From Lentzea cavernae (GTDB taxonomy: Bacteria; Actinomycetota; Actinomycetes; Mycobacteriales; Pseudonocardiaceae), in NCBI RefSeq assembly GCF_014653695.1, contig NZ_BNAR01000017.1, forward strand, positions 1 through 64,000: DNA of 64,000 nucleotides. Direction: 5' to 3'. How positions within the stretch are numbered: the stretch's first letter is position 1; each line of letters starts with the position of its first letter. Position numbers and translations under genes: made by a program. Shown here piece by piece: positions 1-8,962 of this stretch. The notes beneath the pieces were generated by a model. It was given only the letters and a program-made list of their open reading frames with translations. It had not been told where the DNA came from and searched no databases.

Positions 1-32
1 AATTCATATATTACTGGCTGTGTTTCGGCACG

Positions 33-48
33 CTGTTGAGTTCTCAAA
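33..48 (-). promoter_or_regulatory. rrn leader boxA antitermination site
   Basis: The minus strand reads TTTGAGAACTCAACAG, preceded by GTTC. It matches the boxA element of actinobacterial rrn leaders, where the nascent RNA recruits Nus factors so that untranslated rRNA escapes Rho. Boxes of this type also occur in 16S-23S spacers, but here tandem promoters lie immediately upstream, so the leader position is the better reading. Confidence 0.85.
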
Positions 49-111
49 GAACACGCGCTCACCGGTTCCAGTCTCCGTTTCCGGAGGCTTTCTCTCGGGG
101 CTTGTGTTGAA

Positions 112-141
112 AGCTTAGCCAGTTCGTTTTCGCTTTGTCAA
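112..141 (-). promoter_or_regulatory. rrn promoter P4 (closest to 16S)
   Basis: Minus strand: -35 TTGACA (136-141), 18-nt spacer, -10 TAAGCT (112-117). Transcription would start near 105, about 55 bases before boxA. Confidence 0.65.
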
Positions 142-208
142 ATCGGCCGTTTCGGCTTCTTCAGCTCCGCGCAAACTCGCTTCGCATTCAGTTTTTGGCT
201 TGGTTCAG

Positions 209-238
209 AAGTTATCTGAGCGGCTTTCCAGGTGTCAA
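209..238 (-). promoter_or_regulatory. rrn promoter P3
   Basis: Minus strand: -35 TTGACA (233-238), 18-nt spacer, -10 TAACTT (209-214). The sequence GATTTGAC around the -35 is shared with P1 and P4, which suggests the promoters arose by duplication. Confidence 0.65.
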
Positions 239-310
239 ATCGGGGTCATTTTCAGATCCCGGACAGCACGTTAGGCCGCTTATTTACTTCTGGGGGTTTG
301 ACGCCGTGAG

Positions 311-339
311 ACTTTACCCGGCCCGATCCGCGGTGTCAA
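311..339 (-). promoter_or_regulatory. rrn promoter P2
   Basis: Minus strand: perfect -35 TTGACA (334-339), 17-nt spacer, -10 TAAAGT (311-316). It is the closest to the sigma-70 consensus of the four tandem promoters. Confidence 0.75.
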
Positions 340-374
340 CCGCTCGTTCCGGGGTCTCGCTTGCGACTTGGAGA

Positions 375-403
375 AAGTTACTCACGGGGAGGATCAAAGT
401 CAA
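375..403 (-). promoter_or_regulatory. rrn promoter P1
   Basis: On the minus strand the -35 is TTGACT (398-403), followed by a 17-nt spacer and the -10 TAACTT (375-380). The -35 contains the TGA stop codon (400-402) of the upstream protein gene, so coding sequence and rRNA promoter overlap. Confidence 0.7.
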
Positions 404-3400
404 ATCGCCTGGTCAGCGGGCTGCTTGATCGGCACGGAGGGCGCGGGAGCAGCCGACTTGGCCCCGACCGGACGCGGTCGCAGCCACAGGGTGATGGAAC
501 GAAGTCCCTCCATCGCCCGCACGATCTGGTCCGGCGGGGCGGGCTGACGGGTCGCCACGGGCACCAGGTCGTAGCCCCAGACGCCGAACTCCTTGAGCAC
601 CGTCACCGGATCGTCACCGAGATCGGCCGTCGCGGTCGCGGAGAACTCGAGGAACACGTGCGGCCTGTCGCGACGCAACAACCGGACGAGTCCCGCGAGA
701 GCGCGATGCCCGCGTCCAGGCGTGTCGACCCGCACGACGGAAAGCTTCATCCCCTGCACAAGTGCGATCTCTTCGAGTGCCTTGTCCAGGCGAACCGCCC
801 GAACTCGGGCCACGTCCTCGCCGGCGTCCTCGGCGAGCGGCGAAACCGACACACCGCCGGTCAACGTCGGCGAAGCCGCGAGCTCGCCCGCGCTCTCCCA
901 AGCCGCGCCCTCGACCACGGTCAGCCGGGAGGCGACGGCGGCGGGGAGGTTCGCCGAGACGTTGTGCCGCAGAAGCGCCGCGGCGGACGCGTCCGGTTCG
1001 ACGGCGACGACAGCGCCCATCAACCCGAGGCGCGACAACACGCGAATCGAGTGGTAGCCGACGTACGCGCCGACGTCGAGGAAGATCCCGTCCGGTTCCA
1101 GCACGGAGTCGAGCAGTTCCGCGAGGTCGGGCTCCCACACGCCGTTGGACGACAACAGCGGAAGCATGAACGCGTCGTCTGAAGGCAGCCGCATCATTCC
1201 CGCGTCGCACAACACCAACGACGAACGCACGGCGGGCGCGTCACCTGCGCCCTCGTGCTGACGAACCACCACGCGACGCAACGCGTCCGCGGTCTGTTGT
1301 GCCTGGTGAGCGGTGCGAAGAGCAGCGTCGAGACGCACGTCGCGCTCGCGGAACACCTCGACGACCTTGGACTCGAGCGAGTCGATCCTGTCCAGCGTCC
1401 GGTCGAGCGCCACGGTCAGCTTGTCGATCCGCTCGGCGAGCACCTCGTCGGACTTCGCGCGCTTGGCCGCCTCGGCGACGACCGCGTCCTCGACGTCGCG
1501 CTGCCTGCGGCCCTGACCGGCCATGTCCGCGCGCACGCGCACGACGCCGTCGTCCACGCCGATGAGCTGGTCGGCGAAGTGCGACTGCCGCGCCGCGACC
1601 TGCTCGACCTCGGCGCGCAGCAGCTCGAGCTCGCCGGCGCCGATGCCGGCCTTCATCGCGTCCTGCCGGTTGACCAGCTCGGACACCGTGCGCTCGACCC
1701 CGTCGATCAGGGTGGTCAGCACCTGGCGCATGTGGTTGTCGTAGTGGTCCAGCGCGCGGAGCACGACCTTGCGCAGCGCGGGTGCCATCGGCGTCCGGCT
1801 CGGGCCGTCCACGGTCGGCTGCCGCAGTAAAGCGTGCTTGGCCGACTGCAGGGCGAGCATCGGGTCGACCTCGGCCTTCGGCTTCGGCCGGCGTGCCCGC
1901 CACCCCCGGTACGAGTGCTCGACGCGTTCGCGGAGAACCTCGGCCACCCGTGCGACCGACCGCACCGACAGCACGTGCTCTCGTGCGGCCGCACCGAGCG
2001 CTTCTGCCGTGGGCAGGTCATCGGCCAATGAACGCAGCAATTTCGCGGCGGCCTGCACGTCGGGTTCGGCGCCCTGGTGACACGGCACGAGAACCGCCGT
2101 CTTGCCGAACAGCTCGGCAACGGCGCCGTGATCGGACGCGACGACGGGGACTCCCCGCACGGCCAGTTCGGCCAGGCGCAACGCAATCCGGTCGTCCGCT
2201 CCTCCGCGGTGCAACGACACCACGGCGTCGGCGACAGTGGCCACGTCGAGGTCGTCGACCAACGAGATCCGCTGGTCAGAGGCAGTGGCGAGGCGCAACC
2301 GCTCGGCCGCCTCCGGGTGCTCGAACGCACCCGACACGGCGATGCGCAGCTCGACGTCCGTCCGGTCCGGGAAGGCGGTCAGGAACGCCGACACCGCACC
2401 CAGCACGTTGCCGGGCCTGTCGAGGTCGTGGTCCGCGATCGCCGCGAACACCACCACTTCACCGGTCTCGTGCTCACGGGCACCCACGTCGTGCACGGGC
2501 ACAGGCACCACACGCACGACAGGACCGCCGACGCGTTCGGCGGCAGCACGCGACACGTCCGAAGAAAGCCATAGTTCATTCACGCCCGTGCGGTCGTCCG
2601 CGGCCGTGGCGTCCAGCGCGACCTCGACGACGAACCGGCCGGGAGGCACCTCGTCAGAAGAAGAAGCGCGCACCACGACGGGATAACCCGCACTGGCCGA
2701 CACCGGCAGACCGGACGCGCGCGCGGCGGCGAGCATCAGCTCCGCCACCGGCCCCGAACCCACGACGGACACACCGAGCTGGTCGAGCAGCGCCGGGCCT
2801 TCGGACCGGGGCTGCGGCACGGCGGGCGCGGGCAACCGGCCGGACCCGACGCCGACCCCGGCACACCACTCGCGCCACGCGTCGGCGTCCGCCCCGAAGG
2901 GCGCGGGGAACTGCTGTCGCAGCGACCTGTCGGCACGCCAGACCGCGTCGGCCCACCGCGTGCCGCCGTTCTCGGTCGGCTCGCACGCCCAGATGAGGAA
3001 CCCGCCGCCACCGTCCTCACCGAACGCGGGCGGCGGGGTCGGCACGGAGGCGAGGTAGTCGGCGCGCAGCTCGGACGGGATGGACGTCCCGTCGATCAGG
3101 GCGTCGAACCGGTACGGCACGGGTGCCACGGACCAGCCGTTGCGCACCAGCTCGGCGCGATAGGACTGGCAGAGCTCAGCGAGCTCCGGGTGTTCCGAGA
3201 GCAGCACACGGGGACGTTCGGCGAACTCGGCCGACAGCAGCCAAGGGCGACGCGGGTCGAACCCGCGGAAGTGCACCGTCAGCAGGTCCTGGCCGACCAC
3301 GGCGAGAGAGCCGGACTCGGTGCGGTGCAACGGGCGGTCCGCCACGTTCCACACCGACAAACCGACCCGTGCGTCACGCACGACGTGGTGGGGCACGATC

Positions 3401-3939
3401 GCCGGCATGTCCAAAGAGGTCAGATAGGGCTCGGCGCCCTTGCCCACGGCGATGAAACCGGGGTCGAACGCGCCCTGGTCGTGCAGGTCGGAGGGCCCCG
3501 GCTGCAGACCGTCGGACGCCAACGGCCGCAACGTGCGAGGCAGCAGCACGACCGGTGCGTTGCGCAACGCCTCCAGCACGAGCTTCGTCACCGACCCGAA
3601 CACCTGCACCCACGGATCGAGGTACAGCACGGGCATGCCCTGCGGCAGCAACGCCTCCAGCAGCTTCGGCACCATGGCGGCCTTCAGCGCGGAGGCGTCG
3701 AGCGAGGTGGCGAGCACGTGCAGGTCGTGCTCGTCGACACCGATGTCGACCGGTGTCATCAGCCCCGGCCCCGAGTGCTCCGGCTGCGCGTCGACGACCA
3801 GCGCGACGAACCGGCCCTCGGGGTGCTCCGCGAGGAACGTGCTGGACAGGACCTTGACCGCGGGCAGCTCGGCCGCCGTGGCGACCGTGCACGCGCAGAT
3901 CGTCGGCTGGAACTCGGGGACCTCAGTCGCGGAGAGCAC
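400..3939 (-). CDS. Multidomain glycosyltransferase fused to FkbM-type methyltransferase
   Basis: The protein has 1179 residues and a GTG start 9 bp after the glnA2 stop, so the two genes probably share a transcript. Residues about 10-200 resemble a GT-A-like actinobacterial glycosyltransferase module (ICACTVA followed by an LYLDPW-type segment). Residues about 380-690 look like a GT-B fold. Residues about 740-900 are charged and heptad-rich, probably a coiled coil. Residues about 920-1150 are an FkbM SAM-dependent methyltransferase with the glycine motif FLDVGAYVGYHS and an acidic residue in VAVEPD. No signal peptide or membrane segment is seen. Such fusions usually decorate cell-surface polysaccharide or glycoprotein; the substrate cannot be read from sequence. 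Its stop codon lies inside an rRNA promoter. Confidence 0.7.
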   Translation of the reverse strand: MLSATEVPEFQPTICACTVATAAELPAVKVLSSTFLAEHPEGRFVALVVDAQPEHSGPGLMTPVDIGVDEHDLHVLATSLDASALKAAMVPKLLEALLPQGMPVLYLDPWVQVFGSVTKLVLEALRNAPVVLLPRTLRPLASDGLQPGPSDLHDQGAFDPGFIAVGKGAEPYLTSLDMPAIVPHHVVRDARVGLSVWNVADRPLHRTESGSLAVVGQDLLTVHFRGFDPRRPWLLSAEFAERPRVLLSEHPELAELCQSYRAELVRNGWSVAPVPYRFDALIDGTSIPSELRADYLASVPTPPPAFGEDGGGGFLIWACEPTENGGTRWADAVWRADRSLRQQFPAPFGADADAWREWCAGVGVGSGRLPAPAVPQPRSEGPALLDQLGVSVVGSGPVAELMLAAARASGLPVSASAGYPVVVRASSSDEVPPGRFVVEVALDATAADDRTGVNELWLSSDVSRAAAERVGGPVVRVVPVPVHDVGAREHETGEVVVFAAIADHDLDRPGNVLGAVSAFLTAFPDRTDVELRIAVSGAFEHPEAAERLRLATASDQRISLVDDLDVATVADAVVSLHRGGADDRIALRLAELAVRGVPVVASDHGAVAELFGKTAVLVPCHQGAEPDVQAAAKLLRSLADDLPTAEALGAAAREHVLSVRSVARVAEVLRERVEHSYRGWRARRPKPKAEVDPMLALQSAKHALLRQPTVDGPSRTPMAPALRKVVLRALDHYDNHMRQVLTTLIDGVERTVSELVNRQDAMKAGIGAGELELLRAEVEQVAARQSHFADQLIGVDDGVVRVRADMAGQGRRQRDVEDAVVAEAAKRAKSDEVLAERIDKLTVALDRTLDRIDSLESKVVEVFRERDVRLDAALRTAHQAQQTADALRRVVVRQHEGAGDAPAVRSSLVLCDAGMMRLPSDDAFMLPLLSSNGVWEPDLAELLDSVLEPDGIFLDVGAYVGYHSIRVLSRLGLMGAVVAVEPDASAAALLRHNVSANLPAAVASRLTVVEGAAWESAGELAASPTLTGGVSVSPLAEDAGEDVARVRAVRLDKALEEIALVQGMKLSVVRVDTPGRGHRALAGLVRLLRRDRPHVFLEFSATATADLGDDPVTVLKEFGVWGYDLVPVATRQPAPPDQIVRAMEGLRSITLWLRPRPVGAKSAAPAPSVPIKQPADQAI

Positions 3940-3948
3940 GTGCCTGCC

Positions 3949-5292
3949 TCACAGCATGGGAAGAAGTGTGCGCAACTCGTACGGGGTGACGCTACGACGG
4001 TACGCGTCCCATTCCGTCCGCTTGTTGCGCAGGAAGAAGTCGTAGACGTGCTCGCCCAGGGCCTCGGGGAGCAGCTCGGAGTTCTCCATCTCCGTGAGCG
4101 CCTCGCCGAGGTTCTGCGGCAGGTTCGCGTATCCCGCCGCACGACGCTCGCGGTCCGTCAGCGACCACACGTCGTCCTCGGCGGGCGGCGGCAGTTCGTA
4201 GCCCTTCTCGATGCCCCGCAGGCCGGCGGCCAGGATCACCGAATAGGCCAGGTACGGGTTGCACGCGGAGTCGACTGAACGGACCTCGACGCGGCGCGAC
4301 GACGACTTGCCGGGCGAGTACATCGGCACACGCACCAGTGCGGAGCGGTTCGCGTGACCCCAGCACACGGCCGTGGGGGCTTCACCGCCGACGATCAGCC
4401 TCTTGTAGGAGTTGACCCACTGGTTCGTGACGCCGGAGATCTCGCGCGCGTGCTTGAGGATGCCCGCGACGAACTGCTTGCCGATGTCGGAGAGCTGGTA
4501 CGGGTCCTCCTCGTCGTAGAAGGCGTTGCGGTCGCCCTCGAACAACGAGAAGTGCGTGTGCATGCCGGAACCGGGCTGGTCCGAGAACGGCTTGGGCATG
4601 AACGAGGCGCGCACGCCCTGCGTGATCGCGACCTCCTTCACCACGTAGCGGAACGTCATGACGTTGTCCGCCATGGTCAGCGCGTCGGCGTAGCGCAGGT
4701 CGATCTCCTGCTGGCCGGGCGCGCCCTCGTGGTGGCTGAACTCGACGGAGATGCCCATGGCCTCCAGCGCCTCGATGGCGTGGCGGCGGAAGTGCGTGGC
4801 CGTCTCGTGCGAGGTCTGGTCGAAGAACCCGCCGTTGTCGGCGGGGATCGGCTCGCTGCCGTCGCCGGGCAGGTCCTTGAGCAGGAAGAACTCGATCTCG
4901 GGGTGGACGTAGCAGGTGAAGCCGGCCTCGCTGGCCTTCGACAGCGTGCGGCGCAGCACGTGGCGCGGGTCGGCCCACGACGGGGAGCCGTCCGGCATGG
5001 TGATGTCGCAGAACATGCGCGCGGAGTAGTTGGTGCCCTCCGGCGTCTGCCACGGCAGCACCTGGAACGTGCCGGGGTCCGGCTTCGCGACCATGTCCGA
5101 CTCGTAGACGCGGGCGAAGCCCTCGATCGCGGAGCCGTCGAACCCGATGCCCTCGCTGAAGGCGCCCTCGAGCTCGGCCGGTGCGACCGCCACGGACTTC
5201 AAGAAGCCCAGGACGTCCGTGAACCAGAGCCGGACGAACCGGATGTCGCGTTCCTCTAGCGTGCGGAGCACGAACTCCTGCTGGCGGTCCAT
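3949..5292 (-). CDS. glnA2: Type I glutamine synthetase-like enzyme, GlnA2 subgroup
   Basis: The protein has 447 residues and the complete glutamine synthetase architecture: an N-terminal beta-grasp domain, a GSAIEGF nucleotide loop, the catalytic metal-binding segment HPEIEFFLL, and a C-terminal catalytic barrel ending in RTLLPML. Length and N-terminus (MDRQQEFVL) match actinobacterial GlnA2. Streptomyces GlnA2 was reported to act as a gamma-glutamylpolyamine synthetase, so the substrate may be a polyamine rather than ammonia. The adenylylation-site region reads GYELPP instead of NLYDLP. I chose the ATG at 5292 because a 24-residue extension would overlap the divergent lprG gene. In M. tuberculosis glnA2 also sits beside Hip1-like peptidase genes and panB, as here. 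Confidence 0.85.
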   Translation of the reverse strand: MDRQQEFVLRTLEERDIRFVRLWFTDVLGFLKSVAVAPAELEGAFSEGIGFDGSAIEGFARVYESDMVAKPDPGTFQVLPWQTPEGTNYSARMFCDITMPDGSPSWADPRHVLRRTLSKASEAGFTCYVHPEIEFFLLKDLPGDGSEPIPADNGGFFDQTSHETATHFRRHAIEALEAMGISVEFSHHEGAPGQQEIDLRYADALTMADNVMTFRYVVKEVAITQGVRASFMPKPFSDQPGSGMHTHFSLFEGDRNAFYDEEDPYQLSDIGKQFVAGILKHAREISGVTNQWVNSYKRLIVGGEAPTAVCWGHANRSALVRVPMYSPGKSSSRRVEVRSVDSACNPYLAYSVILAAGLRGIEKGYELPPPAEDDVWSLTDRERRAAGYANLPQNLGEALTEMENSELLPEALGEHVYDFFLRNKRTEWDAYRRSVTPYELRTLLPML

Positions 5293-5333
5293 ATGCGGCA
5301 GCTTAAGGGCTACTGAGTCTCTACGATCAACGC

Positions 5334-5969
5334 ATGTCGGCACGTTGGTTGTTGGTTTGCGCACTCGCCCTGCTCACGAGCTGCACGTCAGGGGGAGATC
5401 TCCCCGATGGTGCGACCTTGCTCTCGAAGTCGGCCGAGTCGATGAAGTCGGTCAAGACCGTGCACTTCACCATCAAGGTCGACGGTGAGCTGCCGGACGT
5501 GCCCGTGAAGGACGCCGACGGCGACCTCACGTCCGCCGGTGAGTCCAAGGGCAACGCCAAGGTGACGTTCGGCGGGCAGCTGCTGTCCATCGAGTACGTG
5601 CTCACCGGTGGAAACCTGCACTTCAAGGGCCCGACCGGCGGGTTCACGAAGCTGCCTGCGGCGTTCGCGGGCCAGGTGTACGACCCGTCCGCGATCCTGA
5701 ACCCGGACAAGGGCGTGGCCAAGGTCCTGTCGTCGGCGAAGGACGCGAAGACGAAGTCGTCCGGTGACGTGTCGGTGGTCGAGGCGACGGTGCCGAAGGA
5801 CGTGGCGGCCGGGCTGGTGCCGGGCATCTCCGCGGACGTGAAGTCGACGTTCTCGGTCGACAAGGACAACAAGCTCAAGAGCGCGCTGTTCGAGCTGCCC
5901 GGTGGTCAGAAGGTCGACATCGGCCTCACCGACTTCGACAAGCCCGTCACGGTCACGGCGCCTGCCTAA
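5334..5969 (+). CDS. lprG: LprG/LppX-family lipoprotein
   Basis: A 211-residue lipoprotein with a short lipobox signal, LLTSC, with the lipidated cysteine at residue 17. The rest fits the LprG/LppX/LprA fold, which in mycobacteria has a hydrophobic cavity that carries triacylated lipids to the cell surface. The stop codon is followed directly by the ATG of the MFS gene with no intervening base, reproducing the mycobacterial lprG-p55 (Rv1411c-Rv1410c) operon. The two products probably act together in lipid export across the inner membrane and envelope. The promoter must lie in the 41-bp gap to glnA2. Confidence 0.85.
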   Translation: MSARWLLVCALALLTSCTSGGDLPDGATLLSKSAESMKSVKTVHFTIKVDGELPDVPVKDADGDLTSAGESKGNAKVTFGGQLLSIEYVLTGGNLHFKGPTGGFTKLPAAFAGQVYDPSAILNPDKGVAKVLSSAKDAKTKSSGDVSVVEATVPKDVAAGLVPGISADVKSTFSVDKDNKLKSALFELPGGQKVDIGLTDFDKPVTVTAPA

Positions 5970-7484
5970 ATGAGACGAGTCGCTCTCGCCGCGTCCGGCG
6001 CGGCTGTGCTGCTGGGCGCCCTCGACGCGTACGTCGTCGTCGGGGTCCTCACGGACATGGTGCGCGATCTCGGCATCGCGGTGAACGAGCTGGAGCAGGC
6101 GACGCCGATCGTCACCGGCTACCTGCTCGGGTACGTGGCGGGCATGCCGTTGCTCGGGCAGCTGTCGGACCGGCTGGGGCGGCGGTTCGTGCTGCAGGTC
6201 TCGCTGCTCGGGTTCCTGGTGGGCTCGGTGGTCACGGCGCTGGCCGCGGACGTGCCGCTGCTCGTTCTCGGGCGCGTGGTGCAGGGCCTCGCCGGCGGCG
6301 CGTTGCTGCCGGTGACGATGGCGCTGGTCGCGGACCTGTGGGAGGAGCACCGGCGGTCGGCCGCGCTCGGGACCGTGGGTGCCGCTCAGGAGCTGGGGTC
6401 CGTCCTCGGCACGCTGTACGGCATCGCGGTGGCGTCGCTGTTCAACGCGTGGCCGTTGTTCGAGGGCTGGGAGCCGCAGAGCTGGCGGTGGATCTTCTGG
6501 GTCAACATCCCGTTGGCGGTCGTCGCGATGGTGATCGTGCAGCGGACCGTGCCGAACACACGGCGTGAAGTGCGCATCGACGTCGTGGGCGGGGTGCTGC
6601 TCGCTTCCGCGTTGTCGTTGCTGGTGGTGGCGCTCTACAACCCGACGCCCGCCGAGTCGGTGCTGCCGTCGTGGGGCTGGCCGACGCTGGCTGCCGCTTT
6701 CGTCGTGCTGGGTGCCTTCTTCTTGTGGGAACGCCGTAGTGCCGTGCGGCTCATCGATCCCGAGGGCGTGCAGTGGCGGCCGTTCTGGGCGGTGCTCGGG
6801 GTGTCGCTGGCCGCCGGTGCCGCGTTGATGGTGACGCTGGTCGACGTGGAGTTGTTCGCGCAGACGGTGTTGCGGCGCGACTCGGCGTCCGCGGCGACGC
6901 TGCTCACGCGGTTCCTGATCGCGTTGCCAGTCGGTGCTGTGCTCGGTGGGTTCCTCGCGTCACGCGTCGGAGACCGCTGGGTGTCGTTCGGCGGGCTCGC
7001 GATGGCGTCGGTGTCGTACGTGTTCATCGCGCAGTGGCCCGCGGACGTCAGCGGGCTCGTGCTCACGCGTGACCTGGCCATCGCCGGTTTCGGGCTGGGC
7101 CTGGTCATCGCGCCGTTGTCCGGTGCCGTGCTGCGTGTGGTGCCCGCCGTGCGTCACGGCGTGGCGTCGGCGTTCGTCGTCGTCGCGCGCATGACGGGCA
7201 TGCTCGTCGGTGTGGCGGCGTTGTCCGCGTGGGGACTTCACCGGTTCCGCGAGCTCACGGCAGACCTGAACACACCGCTGCCGTTCGGCGTCGAACCCGC
7301 TGAGTTCCAGCGTCAGATGGCCGAGTACCAGCGCGGGCTCACCGAGGCGCTGCTCACCGAATACCACGAGATCTTCCTGATCACGGCGGTGATCTGCGCG
7401 CTCGGAGCGCTGGGATCGATCTTCCTCCCCGGGAGACGTCAGCAGACGGCGTCCGTTTCCGGCAACCTCAGGTCCACCAGGTAG
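5970..7484 (+). CDS. MFS exporter, P55 family (LprG partner)
   Basis: A 504-residue membrane protein of the DHA2/14-TM major facilitator type. It has an early acidic membrane residue (GALDAYVVV, residues 17-25), the motif A loop GQLSDRLGRR after TM2, and more than a dozen hydrophobic segments. P55 (Rv1410c) in mycobacteria has a similar length and works with LprG in triacylglyceride transport and drug tolerance. It starts on the base after the lprG stop, so translation should be coupled. Its last 46 bp overlap the 3' end of the convergent peptidase gene. Confidence 0.85.
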   Translation: MRRVALAASGAAVLLGALDAYVVVGVLTDMVRDLGIAVNELEQATPIVTGYLLGYVAGMPLLGQLSDRLGRRFVLQVSLLGFLVGSVVTALAADVPLLVLGRVVQGLAGGALLPVTMALVADLWEEHRRSAALGTVGAAQELGSVLGTLYGIAVASLFNAWPLFEGWEPQSWRWIFWVNIPLAVVAMVIVQRTVPNTRREVRIDVVGGVLLASALSLLVVALYNPTPAESVLPSWGWPTLAAAFVVLGAFFLWERRSAVRLIDPEGVQWRPFWAVLGVSLAAGAALMVTLVDVELFAQTVLRRDSASAATLLTRFLIALPVGAVLGGFLASRVGDRWVSFGGLAMASVSYVFIAQWPADVSGLVLTRDLAIAGFGLGLVIAPLSGAVLRVVPAVRHGVASAFVVVARMTGMLVGVAALSAWGLHRFRELTADLNTPLPFGVEPAEFQRQMAEYQRGLTEALLTEYHEIFLITAVICALGALGSIFLPGRRQQTASVSGNLRSTR

Positions 7485-8962
7485 TTCGTGCCCACGCCGT
7501 CCACGCAGCCGATGCCCGCGAGGAACGCCGTGTGCTGGTTTCCGTTGTACGTCAGCAAACGCGCGCCCAACGCCCGTGAGAGGTCCACGCCGGACTGGTA
7601 GGGCGTCGCCGGGTCGCCGGTCGTCGACACCACCAGCACCTGCGGCAGTCCGTTCACGTTCGGCGGATGCGGTTCCGACGTGTGCGGGGCCGGCCAGAAC
7701 GCGCACGGGCCGAGCGCGGTCTCGTCGGTGGGGATCGTGTCGTTGCCCAGCAGTTCCAACAGCCTCCGACGGTTGGACTCCAGGGTGGCGCGGTCCTTGA
7801 TCGGCGGTTCGTCGACGCAGCGGATGGCCACGAACGCGTCCTGGATGCGGCTGTAGGTGCCGTCCTGGGCGCGGCCGAGGTACTGGTCGGCGAGCTGCAG
7901 CAGGGTGGTGCCCTTGTTCTGCCGCAGTTCCTGGAGGCCCTTGAGCGCGGTCTCCCACAGCCGGTCCGTGTACATCGCCTGGATGATGGCGGTGTTCGCG
8001 TCCGAGTGGGACAGCTTGCGGTCGCCGACCTGCATCGGGGTCTTCTTCAGCGGCTCGATCATCTGCCGGAACTTGGACTCCGCCGCCGCCGTGTCCCTCC
8101 CGATCGGACAGTCGCGCTGCGCGCACCAGCCCGCGAAGCGCTGGAACGACTCCTCGAAGCCCTGCGCCTGACGTGCCGACGCGGCCACCTTGTCCCCGTC
8201 GACCTCCACAGCACCGTCGAGCACCATCGCGCGCACGTTGCGGGGGAACATCTCGGCGTACAACGTGCCGATGCGCGTGCCGTAGGAGTAGCCGAGGTAG
8301 CTGAGCTTCTTCTCCCCCAACGCCGCCCGCAGCACGTCGACGTCGCGCACGACGTCACGGGTGCCGACGTTGCGCAGCAGGTCGATGCCGCTGCGCTCGG
8401 CGCACCGGTCGACGAAGAACTTGTTCTCCTGCTCGGTCTGGTTCGCGCTCTCGCCCTTGGGCCGCAGCCGTTGCGCGTCGCGTTCCGCGTCGGTCAGGCA
8501 CTGGACGCGGGGCTGGCTCGCCCCGACGCCGCGCGGGTCGAAGCCCACCACGTCGAACCGCTTGCCGATCGGGTTGCCCGCCTGCATGTTCGCGACGTGC
8601 GACATACCGGAACCGCCGGGACCGCCGGGGTTCAGCACGAGCGAGCCGACCCTCCGGTCCTTCTCGGCGGCGGGCCTGCGCAGCAGTCCGACCGTGATCG
8701 TGCCCGCGTCCGGCTTCTCGTAGTTGAGCGGGACCGCTAATCGCGCGCATTGGATGCCCTCGCGCTCGTACAGTCCCTTGCTCTTCGCATCGGTCGCGTA
8801 GGGCTGGCACGCACCCCACGACAACACCTGCGCGTAGAAGCGCTCGATGCCCTTGCGGCCGGCGACGGGGTTGCCGTCGATGCGCGCGTAGGACGTGGAC
8901 GTGCTGAGCACAACGATCAAGGCGAACAAGGCCGCGGTGACTCGGGATCGCCTCTTCGTCAT
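7439..8962 (-). CDS. Secreted alpha/beta-hydrolase peptidase, Hip1/TAP-like (copy 2)
   Basis: A 507-residue protein related to tripeptidyl aminopeptidases of Streptomyces and to mycobacterial Hip1/CaeA. A signal peptide with cleavage near TSYA-RID (residues 20-28) predicts export. The oxyanion region NPGGPGGSG, nucleophile elbow GYSYG and C-terminal TAP-like domain (TTGDPATPY, GNQHTAF) are all present. The ATG at 8962 overlaps the stop of the upstream paralogue by one base (TAATG), so the pair is translationally coupled. A GTG nine bases earlier is possible but less likely. Unlike copy 1 it has no lipobox, so one member would be free and the other membrane-anchored. Confidence 0.82.
   Translation of the reverse strand: MTKRRSRVTAALFALIVVLSTSTSYARIDGNPVAGRKGIERFYAQVLSWGACQPYATDAKSKGLYEREGIQCARLAVPLNYEKPDAGTITVGLLRRPAAEKDRRVGSLVLNPGGPGGSGMSHVANMQAGNPIGKRFDVVGFDPRGVGASQPRVQCLTDAERDAQRLRPKGESANQTEQENKFFVDRCAERSGIDLLRNVGTRDVVRDVDVLRAALGEKKLSYLGYSYGTRIGTLYAEMFPRNVRAMVLDGAVEVDGDKVAASARQAQGFEESFQRFAGWCAQRDCPIGRDTAAAESKFRQMIEPLKKTPMQVGDRKLSHSDANTAIIQAMYTDRLWETALKGLQELRQNKGTTLLQLADQYLGRAQDGTYSRIQDAFVAIRCVDEPPIKDRATLESNRRRLLELLGNDTIPTDETALGPCAFWPAPHTSEPHPPNVNGLPQVLVVSTTGDPATPYQSGVDLSRALGARLLTYNGNQHTAFLAGIGCVDGVGTNYLVDLRLPETDAVC

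Larger units (their letters stand above)
1..399 (-). promoter_or_regulatory. rRNA operon promoter and leader region
   Basis: This gene-free stretch reads leftward as the 5' control region of an rRNA operon whose 16S gene would begin beyond the left edge. On the minus strand it holds four tandem promoter-like hexamer pairs, listed separately, followed by a boxA antitermination element close to position 33. That order (tandem promoters, boxA, then 16S) is the standard one for actinobacterial rrn operons. The 16S gene itself is not in the window, so the assignment rests on the boxA and the promoter array. The large protein gene upstream ends inside the first promoter. Confidence 0.8.
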
